This document shows, piece by piece, positions 12,076 to 22,077 of a stretch of 64,000 bases of DNA; the stretch's first letter is position 1; every line of letters starts with the position of its first letter. Below the pieces are notes generated by a model. It searched no databases. It was not told the DNA's origin and worked only from the letters and a program-made list of their open reading frames with translations. Source of the stretch: Porphyra umbilicalis (lineage: Eukaryota > Rhodophyta > Bangiophyceae > Bangiales > Bangiaceae); the NCBI GenBank assembly GCA_002049455.2, contig KV918931.1, forward strand, positions 1-64,000, in the 5' to 3' direction. The position numbers and the translations under genes were made by a program.

Positions 12076-12420
12076 GCGTCCCACACACTGCGGCGGCACT
12101 CGGTTGCGTGGTGACGAGGCGTGTCGACGCGCGTCGACCACCGACAGAGGGGCCGACTGTACAACGCGTCTTTTCGATGCTCTTCCGTGACAACACGTGA
12201 AGAGCCGCGGGGCCAGTCCCATTCACAGCGATCCGTCTCGCTGCAAGCGAACCGCCTTCCACTTGACCGCTCGGGTGCCCAGTCCAGAGAAGCGCCAGAG
12301 GGCCTCAGATGGGAACGTGCGAAGGCAATGAAAAAAAAAGTTCTTCAACGGAGGTCGCCTTTTGCTCTAGTATGACACCCACCACCATGCACGTAGCCGC
12401 AGCACACCCTAGGTCGCCGC

Positions 12421-13152
12421 TCAGGCGGCGGCCTTCTTCAGCCTCTTGACCTCCTTGCCGATCGCGCGGCTCTTGGTCTTGCGGGCAACCATCACCTTGA
12501 AGCGGTCGTAGTCAGACAGGTTGGCACGCTTGGACCGGGTGGACAGCTTCTTGCCCCACGAAGAGGCGGCCCAGGCCTCGTCAATGCCCGCCTTGGCATA
12601 CGCCTTGGCGAGCGTGCCCGGGCGCGCGCCGAGCTGGATGGGCACCATCAGGTCCGTCAGCGAGAGACGCGTCAGCCGGATGACCTGCCGCGAAATGCCG
12701 GCAGCCGGGCCCTCAACGAGGACGCGGTTGTGGTCAACCACATTGACGACCACCACGAGGCTGCCGCGCATGGGGCCATAGTTGACCAGGCACACCCGGC
12801 CAATTTGGACGAAACGGGCGTACGGCTGAGCGGAGGGGAAGATGGGCGAGTGCGTCCGCGAGAGCAATGGGGAAGAGCGGATGGGAGGTACGATTGTGAG
12901 CGCGGGTGCGAAAAACAAACCACGGACCATGCAGCACACCACACAGTGCGCAAGACGAGGACATAAGCCCACACAATAAGACAACGCAAAAAAAGGAAGG
13001 ACAGCAACAATGAATGGTGGATTTCCGTCAGAACCATCCCAGTCAACGGACACCTCAACCGCGCATTCCCTCCCCACGCAGAAGCCTAGCCACAAAACAA
13101 CCACCCGAAGATACCACATCGTACACATTAAGACGATGCAGCAACATACCAT
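12421..13152 (-). CDS. RPL14: 60S ribosomal protein eL14 (exons 13152-13150 and 12825-12421)
   Basis: Large-subunit ribosomal protein with an SH3/KOW-like N-terminal barrel. Exon 2 encodes Phe-Val-Gln-Ile-Gly-Arg-Val, then Asn-Tyr-Gly-Pro, and the Val-Asp-His-Asn-Arg-Val-Leu-Val-Glu-Gly-Pro stretch typical of eL14, ending in a Lys/Arg-rich tail and TGA at 12423-12421. Exon 2 has no start codon at the right place. The minus strand has ATG at 13152-13150 followed at once by GTATGT, and a CTCAG acceptor ends at 12826, so splicing joins ATG directly to CCG-TAC-GCC. The product is 135 aa. The intron is 324 bp. The gene is divergent from the D-aminoacyl-tRNA deacylase gene 438 bp away, and the two may share a promoter. 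Confidence 0.9.
   Translation of the reverse strand: MVCCCIVLMCTMWYLRVVVLWLGFCVGRECAVEVSVDWDGSDGNPPFIVAVLPFFALSYCVGLCPRLAHCVVCCMVRGLFFAPALTIVPPIRSSPLLSRTHSPIFPSAQPYARFVQIGRVCLVNYGPMRGSLVVVVNVVDHNRVLVEGPAAGISRQVIRLTRLSLTDLMVPIQLGARPGTLAKAYAKAGIDEAWAASSWGKKLSTRSKRANLSDYDRFKVMVARKTKSRAIGKEVKRLKKAAA
12826..13149 (-). other. Spliceosomal intron of eL14
   Basis: Phase-0 intron placed immediately after the initiator ATG. Its donor is GTATGT (13149 downward) and its acceptor is CCGCTCAG (ends 12826). It is less GC-rich than the exon. Confidence 0.8.
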
Positions 13153-13590
13153 GGTGACGGGGGGAGTGGGGGAAGAGGCAACTTGCTCAGGAAAGTGGCC
13201 GCGGCTAGTCGAAGGGGGGATGCGGGAGGGCTGGTCGGGAGCAAGACGCTGCCGTCGCGCTCGACCGCGACCGGCGCGACGGACTCGTCGAGCCGCGCCA
13301 AACCGGCGTTGTAGCCTCCCTTTTCGATAGAGCCCTTTGTTTGGTGAAAAAGTGGCCCGTCGTATTTTGCCGTATCCGGACCTGGAACAGTATACAGGTG
13401 TCCCCCACATGAACCAATGTATGCGTTGTGGAAACAAGTCGTTAGTGATAAGTGCCAAGGCCCATGCATGGTCGGTGACCCGATTGAATCTTGCGGCCCT
13501 GGATGTGCACTCGCTTGGTGTCGAAGTCACCACCATCGCTCCCGGCGCTTCCCGGGTTCGGGGGTAGGCTGCCTCGTTCTGGCCTGCAGT

Positions 13591-14919
13591 ATGCGGGCTG
13601 TCGTGCAGCGGGTTGCTCAAGCGTCTGTGACAGGTGGCGGAAAGACGGCCGCCATTGGAAAGGGTGCGTCTGTGGTGCGGTTGCCGGTCATCTTTTTGTC
13701 TGGCCGTGACGCCTTTTCTCGTGCCTACCCGTTCGCAGAAGGAGTGTTCGTCTTCTGTTTTGCCGCTGACATATTTTTACAGGCTTCCCGTGCTCCTCTG
13801 GCTGCATTTTTTCATTTCGCAGGTCTGTGTGTGCTGGTCGGTATCACCCATGACGACACCAAGGATGACAGTGACTACCTGTACGTCTTTTGTTCCGCCC
13901 CGTGACCACTGTTGGCTGTCCGGCTCTATCCAGTCTTGGGGTTTGCCTGCCTGGCTGAATGGCGCCAGTTCACATGCTCTGGGTTTCTCGGCCTCTGTTG
14001 GACTGGTTTGCTGATGCGGGTGAGCTGGTGTCCGTATCGACTGTCGTGGATGACCCCACACTCTCTGGAACGAGACAGGATTAAGAAGCTGCTCTCGTTA
14101 CGATTGTTTGGCAGCGACAGTGGCCCGGATAGGTCGGACCCCGTCCCTGACGTCGTGGAAGAGAAGGCCCCATCGACTCAGCGGTGGACGTCGAGCGTCG
14201 TCGATATCCAGGGCGAGATACTGCTCGGTACGTATAAGGCGGGGCCGTGCTGCTGCCGTCTCTTGTTCTGGCTATTCAGTCGACGCGCGGCTGCTATCAG
14301 TGCAGCCAATTTCCTGGAGTGGAGCCACCACCGGGACTCCTTGGAGGTGTCGCTGGTACTCGCAGCTTGGGGCTCAAGCTGGACCCGTTTGGTGTTGGTC
14401 TCTGACCGTGTTGTCCTGTTACTGTTGTCATGTATCGGTGCTGTGGCCCGCTGTGTTGGAGGTCCGCGTGTAGTTTCTCAATTCACTTTGCACGCGGTCT
14501 ACAAGGGCTCCAAGGCATCCTTTCACCGCGCCATGCCAGGCGCGGAGAGTGAGGCCATGTTTTACGGCATGTCCGAGCGGCTGCGGCAGCAGTACAATGT
14601 GGAAGCCGTAAAAGGTATGGATGCTACGGACATACCCGCCTTCTCCCTTGTGTGGACCCTGAGGGCGAGTGGGTTCTCTCTCTCCTCTGACCCTTTGCGT
14701 TCTTGTTCGCGCTGAGGGCGCAGCGTCTGACCCATTCCCTTTTCTGATGTCTGACCTGCTCCGTGCTTTCTGGCATGCCTCTGGTGATTGTGATTGCCGC
14801 GCTGGCCTGCCTTGATGGGCGCCACAGACTGCGTTTTTGGTAGCGACATGAACGTGAGTCTGGTCAACGTTGGGCCTGTGACCCTCATCCTCGACAGCAA
14901 GCAACCCAAGGGGGGCTGA
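13591..14919 (+). CDS. DTD1: D-aminoacyl-tRNA deacylase, five exons: 13591-13663, 13823-13880, 14079-14227, 14474-14614, 14828-14919
   Basis: Removes D-amino acids, and mischarged glycine, from tRNA. The joined exons give 170 aa that follow the DTD family from end to end. It starts Met-Arg-Ala-Val-Val-Gln-Arg-Val. Exon 2 gives Leu-Val-Gly-Ile-Thr-His-Asp-Asp. Exon 3 gives Ile-Lys-Lys-Leu-Leu-Ser-Leu-Arg-Leu-Phe and Asp-Ile-Gln-Gly-Glu-Ile-Leu-Leu. Exon 4 gives the active-site Ser-Gln-Phe-Thr-Leu. Exon 5 carries the Gly-cisPro motif (Val-Gly-Pro-Val-Thr) and Leu-Ile-Leu-Asp-Ser. All donors are GTGCGT, GTACGT or GTATGG and all acceptors end in CAG or TAG. Frame is kept across every junction. 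An extra loop of about 20 residues sits in exon 3. Most neighbours are single-exon. Confidence 0.9.
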
Positions 14920-15803
14920 TGCTCCGGCTAGCAGCGGCGGTGGTTCCCCAAAAATGTCAAGGATGTTGGTTGCCTTTTTGCGCTACCAGCGAGCTGTTTC
15001 TAACGCATTGCAACCGAGGTATCCATGAAGCGCTGTATGATACGTCCCTACCGTGCTTTGCTATGCCCGAAACACTGACGCGTAGACAGCGAGCACGCTC
15101 TCGGAAGCGCCACCGCAGAAGCTGAGCGCGTGCTGGACCAAACCGTTGAGAGCTGTCAGGACCATGAATCTTGATTGACACTCGCCGTGTCGGTCCAGTC
15201 GACGGTCGAATGGGTCATGTCTCTTGACCATCCCCCGCGGTTTTGTGGCACAGAGGCCGCCACTGGCCCATCGTGCCCGCTCGACCGGCAATCGGCAGAC
15301 CTTCCGTCGGACCGTTCGGGGCTCCCAACCGCACACGCCGAGCCCCCACCCCGAGACGCCTCCCTGCCACTATCTCCCGCGGACCCGTTGCACCCCGCGC
15401 TGCACCCCATCTCCGAGAGACGCTCCAGCCCACACCCCGGCTGTCGAGTCGCCGGCGCGTGCCGTCGGCCATTCGCGCCGCGTGTGTCGTGTGGCCTCCA
15501 CTCAGCTGCGTCCTGTCTCTTCCACTCTGCCAGCGGGGGGGCAGCGAGCGCCTCAACCGCAACGGCCTTCTGCTACCGCCGTGCCGTCGTGTCTGCGTGG
15601 CCACGCGGACACACGTTCCTCGCTACGGGGCGGTGCTGTGTCTCGTCCAGCTCGTATTTTCTTTTTGGGTCACATCCCCCTCCTCCCACGCCGCCACTCC
15701 CCTTGTCCGTTTTTTTCTTCTTCTATTTTTCCCTCCTCATCCCTCTGTCACTCTCGACGACCCGCCCCCTCGCTCCCTCTCTTCCAACCTCTGAACCCCT
15801 CTA
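14920..15803. other. Intergenic region and pyrimidine-rich leader
   Basis: No gene is supported. The last 160 bp before 15804 are strongly pyrimidine-rich (TTTTTTCTTCTTC-like), which resembles a 5' leader or core promoter of the next gene. Confidence 0.4.
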
Positions 15804-17326
15804 ATGTATCGCGGTGGTGCAAGGGCCCGCGCCATGACCCCCGCCTTTGCGCCGCCATTAGGCGGCGTCCGTCTCGCTGCCGCCCGCACGGGCGCGCCCG
15901 GCGCGTTTGCCGCCGCTGCGCCGCGCGGCTTCCTCGCCCCCCTCCCGACGCCCTGCCGGCGGCGGCCACGCACGCTGCTGCCCGCCGTTGCGGGGCGTCG
16001 TGCCGCCCCACGCCCCCGGCGGGGCGCCTCCCTCCCGCCCCCCCCCCCACCGCGTCGCTGCTGCCCGCGTTGCCGTCGCTGCCGGCGCTCGCCGCGTCGC
16101 TCGACGCGTCGGCGCCCGCCCTTGCGGCGGCGGTGAGCAACTCGGTCACGTCCCTGGCAAGCGGCGTCACGGGCCTCGCCGTCCTCGCCTTTATCATTGT
16201 CGTGCACGAGGCGGGGCACTTTGCGGCGGCGCGCGCGCAGGGGATCCGCGTCCAAAACTTTTCCATCGGCTTTGGGCCGACGCTCCTCTCGTACACGCCC
16301 CCGGGGTCTGAGACGGAGTTTTCGCTGCGCGCCCTCCCGCTCGGCGGGTACGTTGCGTTTCCGGAAGCGACGACCGTTGACGAGGAGACGGGGGAGGAGA
16401 CGCCGTCGACCGACGCGGACCTCCTCCAAAACCGGCCGCTGCTCGACCGCGCGCTGGTCCTCTCGGCGGGCGTCGCGGCCAACGTGGTGCTTGCGTACGC
16501 GGCGGTGCTGCTGTCGGTGACGACCGCGGGGGTGCCCGTCTTTGACCTCCACCCGGGGGTCGTTGTGTCGGCGCTCGCCGACCCGGTCGGCGCGGGCGCG
16601 CGGGCGGGCATCCGCGCGGGCGACGTCATCCTCGGCATTGACGGCGGGGACGTGCCGGTGGCGATGAACTCTGCCAACACCGTCGCGTCGGCCATCCGCT
16701 CGTCGGGCGGGCGGCCGCTGGCGCTCGAAGTCCTCCGTGGGCCGGGCCACGTGCGCGCGGCGGGCGCCGCGCCGGCGGTGGTGGAGGCGGACTCGGCCGT
16801 CGAGACGGTGACGGTGCAGCCGTCGTGTTGTGCGCCCGACGGGTCGGCCGCGATGGGCGTGCAGCTGTCGCCCAACGCGAGCGTGTCGCGCGTGCGGCCG
16901 CCGCCGGCGCGCACGCTCGGCGTTGTCAATGCGGAGTTTGCGCGCCTCGTCAAGCAAACCATTGGCGGCTTGACGGCCATCTTTGGCAACTTTCGCGAAG
17001 CGAGCGGCAACCTGTCGGGGCCGATTGGCGTCGTGTCGATTGGCGCGCAGCTGGCGCGGGATGACTCGGTGGCGCTCCTCACCTTTTGCGCGGTCATTTC
17101 GCTCAACTTGGCGGTGATGAACTCGCTGCCGCTGCCGGCGCTGGACGGCGGGCAGCTGGCCTTTCTCGCGGTGGAGGCGGTCCGCGGCAAGGCCGTGTCG
17201 ATGAAGGTGCAGGAGCGGGTCAACCAGACGGCGCTGCTGGTGTTTGTGGCGCTCTCGGGGGCGCTCTTCTTGGGCGACTTGGAGAAGCTCAACCTCTTTG
17301 GCGCGATTGGCCGGCTGTTTGGGTGA
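15804..17326 (+). CDS. Membrane-embedded zinc metalloprotease (site-2 protease/RseP type), probably plastid
   Basis: Intramembrane protease of the M50 family. The first transmembrane segment contains His-Glu-Ala-Gly-His at 16205-16219 (zinc ligands plus catalytic Glu). The conserved N-P-L-type segment near the C-terminus reads Asn-Ser-Leu-Pro-Leu-Pro-Ala-Leu-Asp-Gly-Gly (about 17120-17152) and supplies the third ligand Asp. A PDZ domain lies between them (about 16550-16760; Gly-Ile-Arg-Ala-Gly-Asp-Val-Ile-Leu-Gly-Ile). A GPIG-type motif is at about 17020. This layout matches bacterial RseP and the chloroplast protease ARASP of plants. The N-terminus from ATG 15804 is Ala/Arg-rich like a transit peptide. 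It is in a different frame from the protease, with the switch in C11 at 16038-16048. A second ATG at 15834 is possible. Confidence 0.85.
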
Positions 17327-18795
17327 GGGGCGTGCGCCACTGCGGATGACGCCGTTGGCGGAGCGGGGCGCTGGGGGGGGGGAGGCCCGGGGGGGGTGGG
17401 TGATAGTGGCGCTCGTAGGTTCCGCGGACGCCTGTATCAGCTTGCGTTTTTTGACGAGTCGGCGTGGAAAAGCATCGTCTGCACTGCGGCACTCGAACGT
17501 TGCCGATTGATGTCGGCTGCTGCAGAGACAGGCGGCGCGTGGCTGGTATGTAGGCTGTCCTACCCTGTGTGTGGCAGTGTGGCTCGAAGGACGAGTGAAT
17601 TGCATAGGAAGTGGGTACCCTAAGCGGAAAGCGAACAAGACAACTGCGTCGGGGTCCAGTTGATGTGAGGAACATGAGCGCCGTCGGCCTAAGCCCGGCG
17701 CACGGTACGGACTGGGCGGCGTGGACGCCGGAGACGAGGGCCAGCCCTTTGCCTGTTGGACGAAGACAGAAGCCAGCGCTTCGCTACGAGTTACAACAGT
17801 TCCCTGCTGTTGGGGCGCACTACCATCGGTTCCAGCTTTAGTTCCAACCATATAAATCAGGAGAATTTAACAATAATAATTCTACTGCGCTCACTTAACA
17901 TCATGGGACTGCCGTATTTAACGCACTACTTTTCACAGAGAACGAGACTGGGCCAACGAATCTAGCCGAGATACGCGGTCGTCGGGTCCCCATTTCCACG
18001 CGTAGGATCGCTCAGCGGTTGCAAGGGGCCAATCAAAAAGCCGCTCATATCAGCGCCTGCACAGTACGGTATCCCACACAGAACCCCTACATTGTCACAC
18101 CATTCCGGTAGCTGCGCAACGATGGGTCTTTTTATTTTGACTCGAAGCAGACAACGGTGCATATTGATAGCGAACTTTGACTTGTGGATCATGGTGCCCC
18201 TTGAAGCGTGCGCCAGTCCGGGGTACTGTACGCAGTGGGACCTGCCGACTTTGATGAATGAGTTCGCGAATGAACACTTTTTTTCAGTAATTGACAGTAT
18301 CGAACTTCGGTAACGAGCCTGTTTATGGCTCCCGCCGCACCCGTTCGCCCTTGTGGTGATCAGCCACGTGCCCGGCTGAGGAAGCGAGGAAGAGCCGCTG
18401 CTGTGCCGTGTTCTGCGGTGGCCGCCGCAGGCGGCGGCGCGAGAGCCACGGCGCGAGCCTGTGTTGGCGCTGTCGGCAGCGGCCCCTGCACGATGGCCCC
18501 GCCCTGCGGGTGCCTAGACGTAGCACGGGGTGCCACAGACGGTCCAGCTCGTCTCGCTCGTCGCTTGTCGTGGCCCGCTGGTGTACTGCTGGTGGTACGT
18601 GACGAGGACCGCTGTGTCGTACTTTTGGCCCGAACGGTTGACCAGCCCAGCTGGCAGCGCTCACTCCCACATCCATTGGTGTCGCGCAACGTTGCTGCGC
18701 CGCAAGCCCCCATCCGCCGTCTCACCAGCGTCTCAAGCCCAAATCCGACTTGGCCTTGCCGCGCGCGCCGTTAACGACGTTGTGGCAACACCTCC
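17327..18795. other. Intergenic region
   Basis: No coding signal. It includes an AT-rich patch at about 17845-17960 (ATAAATC, AATAATAATTC), which may be a promoter or terminator zone or the edge of a decayed repeat. Confidence 0.35.
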
Positions 18796-19651
18796 ATCGT
18801 CTCCTTTGGACTATTTCCCATCGAGGCACCATCGAGCCTGCGATTGCGCATCGCACCCCGGAAAATGGCCTGCGATGGGCGTTTTTTTCACCATCGACGG
18901 TCCCATCGCAGTCGACAAAGCGATGGGGTGTGGTCAACTTTCAATGGGCCAGTTGTGATCAGCCGAACACAGACGCTCGGGTGCTATTGGACAATCGCTA
19001 TCTCCGTGACAAGACATGTGGACCGTTCTTTTGGATCATCGTGTCATCAGAAGTTTCGTAGTAATTAAATATTAAATTGGCTGCGGAGTTGTCCATCTCA
19101 CCGTCGTCGCGACCAATATGGCATCCGTCTTCTTCGCAAAGGTCCACGCCGACAGGATCTGACTTGGTGCCTCACAACAGCTCTGTTAATTGATGCAGTG
19201 GAACTCAGAAGTCGACCTTGCAAGGGTCGCTGAACACCGTGTGCATGAAAAATCCATCGTTAGCACAGTGCTTGTCTCGATAGGTTGCCTTCAGACGCAC
19301 TCCAGTACGCTCACAAATGTCGGAAAGGGCACACCCGCACCGACGCGTACAGCCTGCAGCCGGGAGCGCGACCGATTGAAGTTGACTCGGGTGGCGCCGA
19401 ACCTGACGACGCGACGACGACGGATGCCAGAAGTATTTGTGTATTTTACTCTCTCTTGGCATGTACTGAGGGCAGAACCAACTCCCTCTTGACCGCTCAG
19501 ATACGCTGGTTGTCAGCGCTGGATGTCCACAACGGTCGCTGAAGTTTTCCATCGACGGTCCCATCGCTTCCCATCGAGGTCCATCGCAAAGGTTCCATCG
19601 AGCAGCCATCGCAAATCGCTTGTCGATGGGAAATAGTCCCAACTAGACGAT
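18796..19651. mobile_element. MITE-like element with inverted ends and subterminal CCATCG repeats
   Basis: The left end (18796-18824) contains GGACTATTTCCCATCGA. The right end (19623-19651) carries its reverse complement TCGATGGGAAATAGTCC, and the match extends outward through ATCGTCT/AGACGAT with a few mismatches. About 15 copies of CCATCG or CGATGG crowd both subterminal zones, including a shared 19-base block (CCATCGACGGTCCCATCGC) in direct orientation at about 18892 and 19549. No transposase frame lies inside. Length is about 856 bp. No clear target-site duplication could be fixed, so the superfamily is open. Subterminal repeats of this sort occur in CACTA-type and other DNA transposons. 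Confidence 0.55.
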
Positions 19652-19741
19652 CCCCCGACGCGCACAGACCTGTGTGTATCTCTCCCTCCCTATTCTCCCT
19701 TCTCCCTTGAGAGTTGTCACCCATCCGCCTCCCTCTCCACC

Positions 19742-20557
19742 ATGGCCAAGCTTCCTTGCTGCCCCCCCCCCCCCCCCGACCGCCCGCTGGAGCGCGCCGA
19801 CCCCGCCCTGGTGGCCGCCCTGGTGGCGGGGGATGGCGACGCGGTGGCGTCCCGCCTAGCCGGCGACGACATGGTGAGCCCCGACGCCCTCCGCCCCTAC
19901 ATCTTCTTTGACGGCCAAAAGCCCTACACCCGCAACGTCGTCACGGTGAACGAGCACTACGCGCTCATCGCCATGTGCTGGTCCCCCGGCCGCTCGTCGC
20001 CGGTGCATGACCACGCGGGCTCGGGCTGCTGGCTGCGCGTCATCAGTGGGGGGCTCACCGAGTCCCTCTACAGCGGCCCGTCGGGAGAGGGCGGGGACAA
20101 GGCCTTCCCAGACGAGCCCCTCTCCTCGTCTGACGGGGAGGCGGATGCGGCCGCAACGACGGCGCCGGCGGTGGACTGTTCCGACGGCGGCGGCGGCGTC
20201 GCCGCGCACACGGACCGCGCGTTGCGGTTAGTGTCACGGCGCCCCCTCCGCTCTGGTAGTTGTTCGTACATGGCAGACGACCTCGGCCTGCACGCGGTGA
20301 GCAACGCGTCTTCCGTGACACCCGCCGTGTCCCTCCACTGCTATGCGCCGCCGTTTGCGTCGTGCCAAGTCTTTGGGCGCGTCCGCGTCGGCGGCGGCAT
20401 TGACCGGGCGGCCATTGAGCGCGTCGGCAAGGAGGTGCACATGACCTTTGATTCGGTGGGAGGGCAGGTGCTCGGCGAGCGCGGTGATGCGCTCATCAAG
20501 AGCTTTGTGCCGTTGGAGCGGGAGGGTGGGGAAGACGTGCTGATGTACGACATTTGA
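19742..20557 (+). CDS. CDO1: Cysteine dioxygenase
   Basis: Non-haem iron enzyme oxidising cysteine to cysteine sulfinate. The iron ligands align exactly with the mammalian spacing: His89 and His91 (His-Asp-His), Cys96 five residues on (partner of the Cys-Tyr crosslink), His184 and Tyr201 seventeen residues later. The motif Tyr-Thr-Arg-Asn-Val-Val near residue 62 and Leu-His-Cys-Tyr-Ala-Pro-Pro-Phe are family signatures. The 271-aa length exceeds the usual 200 because of an acidic Ser/Asp/Ala-rich insert of about 45 residues between the two metal-site strands, plus a Pro-rich N-terminus. The start ATG at 19742 follows a pyrimidine-rich leader. A MITE-like element ends 90 bp upstream. Confidence 0.9.
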   Translation: MAKLPCCPPPPPDRPLERADPALVAALVAGDGDAVASRLAGDDMVSPDALRPYIFFDGQKPYTRNVVTVNEHYALIAMCWSPGRSSPVHDHAGSGCWLRVISGGLTESLYSGPSGEGGDKAFPDEPLSSSDGEADAAATTAPAVDCSDGGGGVAAHTDRALRLVSRRPLRSGSCSYMADDLGLHAVSNASSVTPAVSLHCYAPPFASCQVFGRVRVGGGIDRAAIERVGKEVHMTFDSVGGQVLGERGDALIKSFVPLEREGGEDVLMYDI

Positions 20558-20949
20558 GGGGGGGGGGGTGTGAGGGTCTCTGCTGCACGAGGTGTTTGGG
20601 AGCGGAGGGGCGTTGCAGAGGTGCCACCCGTGGGTGCACCGTTTTGTACAATATGTCAGCGCAGTAGGTGTCGGTTCTTGGCATCTTGTTTTCTGTCCCA
20701 TGCCTTGCGGGGGTGGTCTGGAGGTGGCTTTGCCTTTCGGGTTCTGTCCTGGTGACTGTTCGGCATCCACGGAGGGACGACAGCCTACTGGTTTCCACCC
20801 CGTGCCCCCCAGCAAGGACGACAGGCAAGAGTACGAGCGAGACAAGAACGAAAAAAAGGACACCAAGCGCAGAGCAAAAAGAAGAACAGCCTGTACATTC
20901 GACACGCACGCCGCACCCCCCCACCCCCCCCCCTGACCAAGCCGCCGGC
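20558..20949. other. Convergent 3' spacer
   Basis: Non-coding spacer between cysteine dioxygenase (+) and the Cys-rich gene (-). It carries a purine-rich tract at about 20820-20885. Confidence 0.4.
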
Positions 20950-22077
20950 TTAGCACTTGTCCACACACACGGCCACCACGCCCGTCTTGCTCGCGCGCTC
21001 GCAGTACTTGCGCCCGCCCGGCGCGTCGCCCCCCACCTGCCAAAACTCCTTGGTCACCGCCTCAAACGCGCAGGTGCTGCCACCCGAGCAGTCGCACACG
21101 TAGCCGTCCTTGCAGTCGCGCTCCGCACACACGTTCCGGCCCGCCGCGTCGAGCCCCGTGTGCACGGCGCACGTGTCGAGCTCCGCCGCCACGACGCTCT
21201 TGAGGCCACACGTGCAGCGGTCGGCGGTGAGGGTGCACCCCGCGGGGGGCGGCGTCGGCACGGGCGTCGGCATTGGGCCGACCACCTCCGTCGTTGCCAC
21301 CGCCACGCGGCGGCGTGCGCAGTGGGTTTCGCCGGCGGGGAGGCCCGCCGCGTCGGTCGCCACCCACGTCGGCTGCGTGACGGTCGCCCGCGCACACTTT
21401 TGGGAGCCCCCACACAGGCACACGTACGACGTGCCACAGTCGCGCTCGACGCACACGGACGTGTCGCCGCTCGTCGACACGTGGGAGTAGCAGGTGCCCG
21501 AGCCGGCGGCCGCCGGCTTGAGGTCACACTCGCACTCGGTGTCGGTAAAGAGGCAGTCGGGCGTCGACGCGTGGACGGGCGTGGCGGCCATGGACGGGCG
21601 GACGCTCATCGGCATGTCGTCGAGGGAGGTGAGCTTGTGCGACGCGGGCGCGAGCACCCCGTCCCCGCCGCCGCCGCCGCCCCCGCCGGCGTCGTCGAGG
21701 GCAATCGCGCGGTCGGCCATCACCTGCCCGTCCGTGCCAAAGAGAAAGAGGTGCAGCGACGCGCCGCCGCCGTTGCCGCCCGCTTTGATCGCATACGCAT
21801 AGTCGACGGCGCCATTGGCGTCAATGTCGCCGAGTTTGATGAGCTTGGCCGGGTCAAACGCGTCGGCCGCACCGGGCGCGCCCGCCGCATCGTCATTGGC
21901 GGCGGCCTTGACCGACGCTGACCCGCCCGCCGCCCGCTGCTGCACAATCGTGCGGATGGTGCGCATGCCGGGGGGCATCATGATGCGCGAGAGGGTGGAC
22001 GCCGCCGACGCGGTGGCGAGCGCCAGCAGGCACCCCGACGCGACGGCGAGGCCGCTCGACACGCGCGCGCGCCCCAT
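20950..22077 (-). CDS. Secreted protein with two duplicated cysteine-rich modules
   Basis: 375 aa from ATG 22077 to TAA 20952-20950. Residues 1-30 form a signal peptide (Arg-rich start, Leu/Ala core, Ala-Ser-Ala). At about residues 80-120 a Leu-Gly-Asp-Ile-Asp-Ala-Asn-Gly-Ala-Val-Asp-Tyr segment resembles the calcium-binding loop of VCBS/FG-GAP repeats. Two Cys-rich modules follow (about 21570-21340 and 21235-20980). They share the order Cys-x6-Cys-x-Cys, a Cys-Val/Ala-Glu-Arg-Asp-Cys core, Tyr-Val-Cys-x-Cys-x-Gly-Gly-Ser, then Cys and a Trp. They are separated by a Pro/Thr linker, so they arose by internal duplication. I know no named family. An extracellular or cell-wall role is inferred. 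Downstream neighbours give no hint. Confidence 0.75.
   Translation of the reverse strand: MGRARVSSGLAVASGCLLALATASAASTLSRIMMPPGMRTIRTIVQQRAAGGSASVKAAANDDAAGAPGAADAFDPAKLIKLGDIDANGAVDYAYAIKAGGNGGGASLHLFLFGTDGQVMADRAIALDDAGGGGGGGGDGVLAPASHKLTSLDDMPMSVRPSMAATPVHASTPDCLFTDTECECDLKPAAAGSGTCYSHVSTSGDTSVCVERDCGTSYVCLCGGSQKCARATVTQPTWVATDAAGLPAGETHCARRRVAVATTEVVGPMPTPVPTPPPAGCTLTADRCTCGLKSVVAAELDTCAVHTGLDAAGRNVCAERDCKDGYVCDCSGGSTCAFEAVTKEFWQVGGDAPGGRKYCERASKTGVVAVCVDKC

Noticed and set aside
10480..12222. 580-aa minus-strand frame
   Set aside because: Antisense shadow of HIBCH with Arg/His-rich composition and no motif.
15737..17851. 704-aa and 530-aa minus-strand frames
   Set aside because: Antisense of the RIP protease, which has unmistakable catalytic motifs on the plus strand.
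18796..19651. CCATCG repeats considered as a CRISPR-like array
   Set aside because: Repeats are 6-7 bp, in both orientations and irregularly spaced, in a eukaryotic genome. They fit transposon subterminal repeats.
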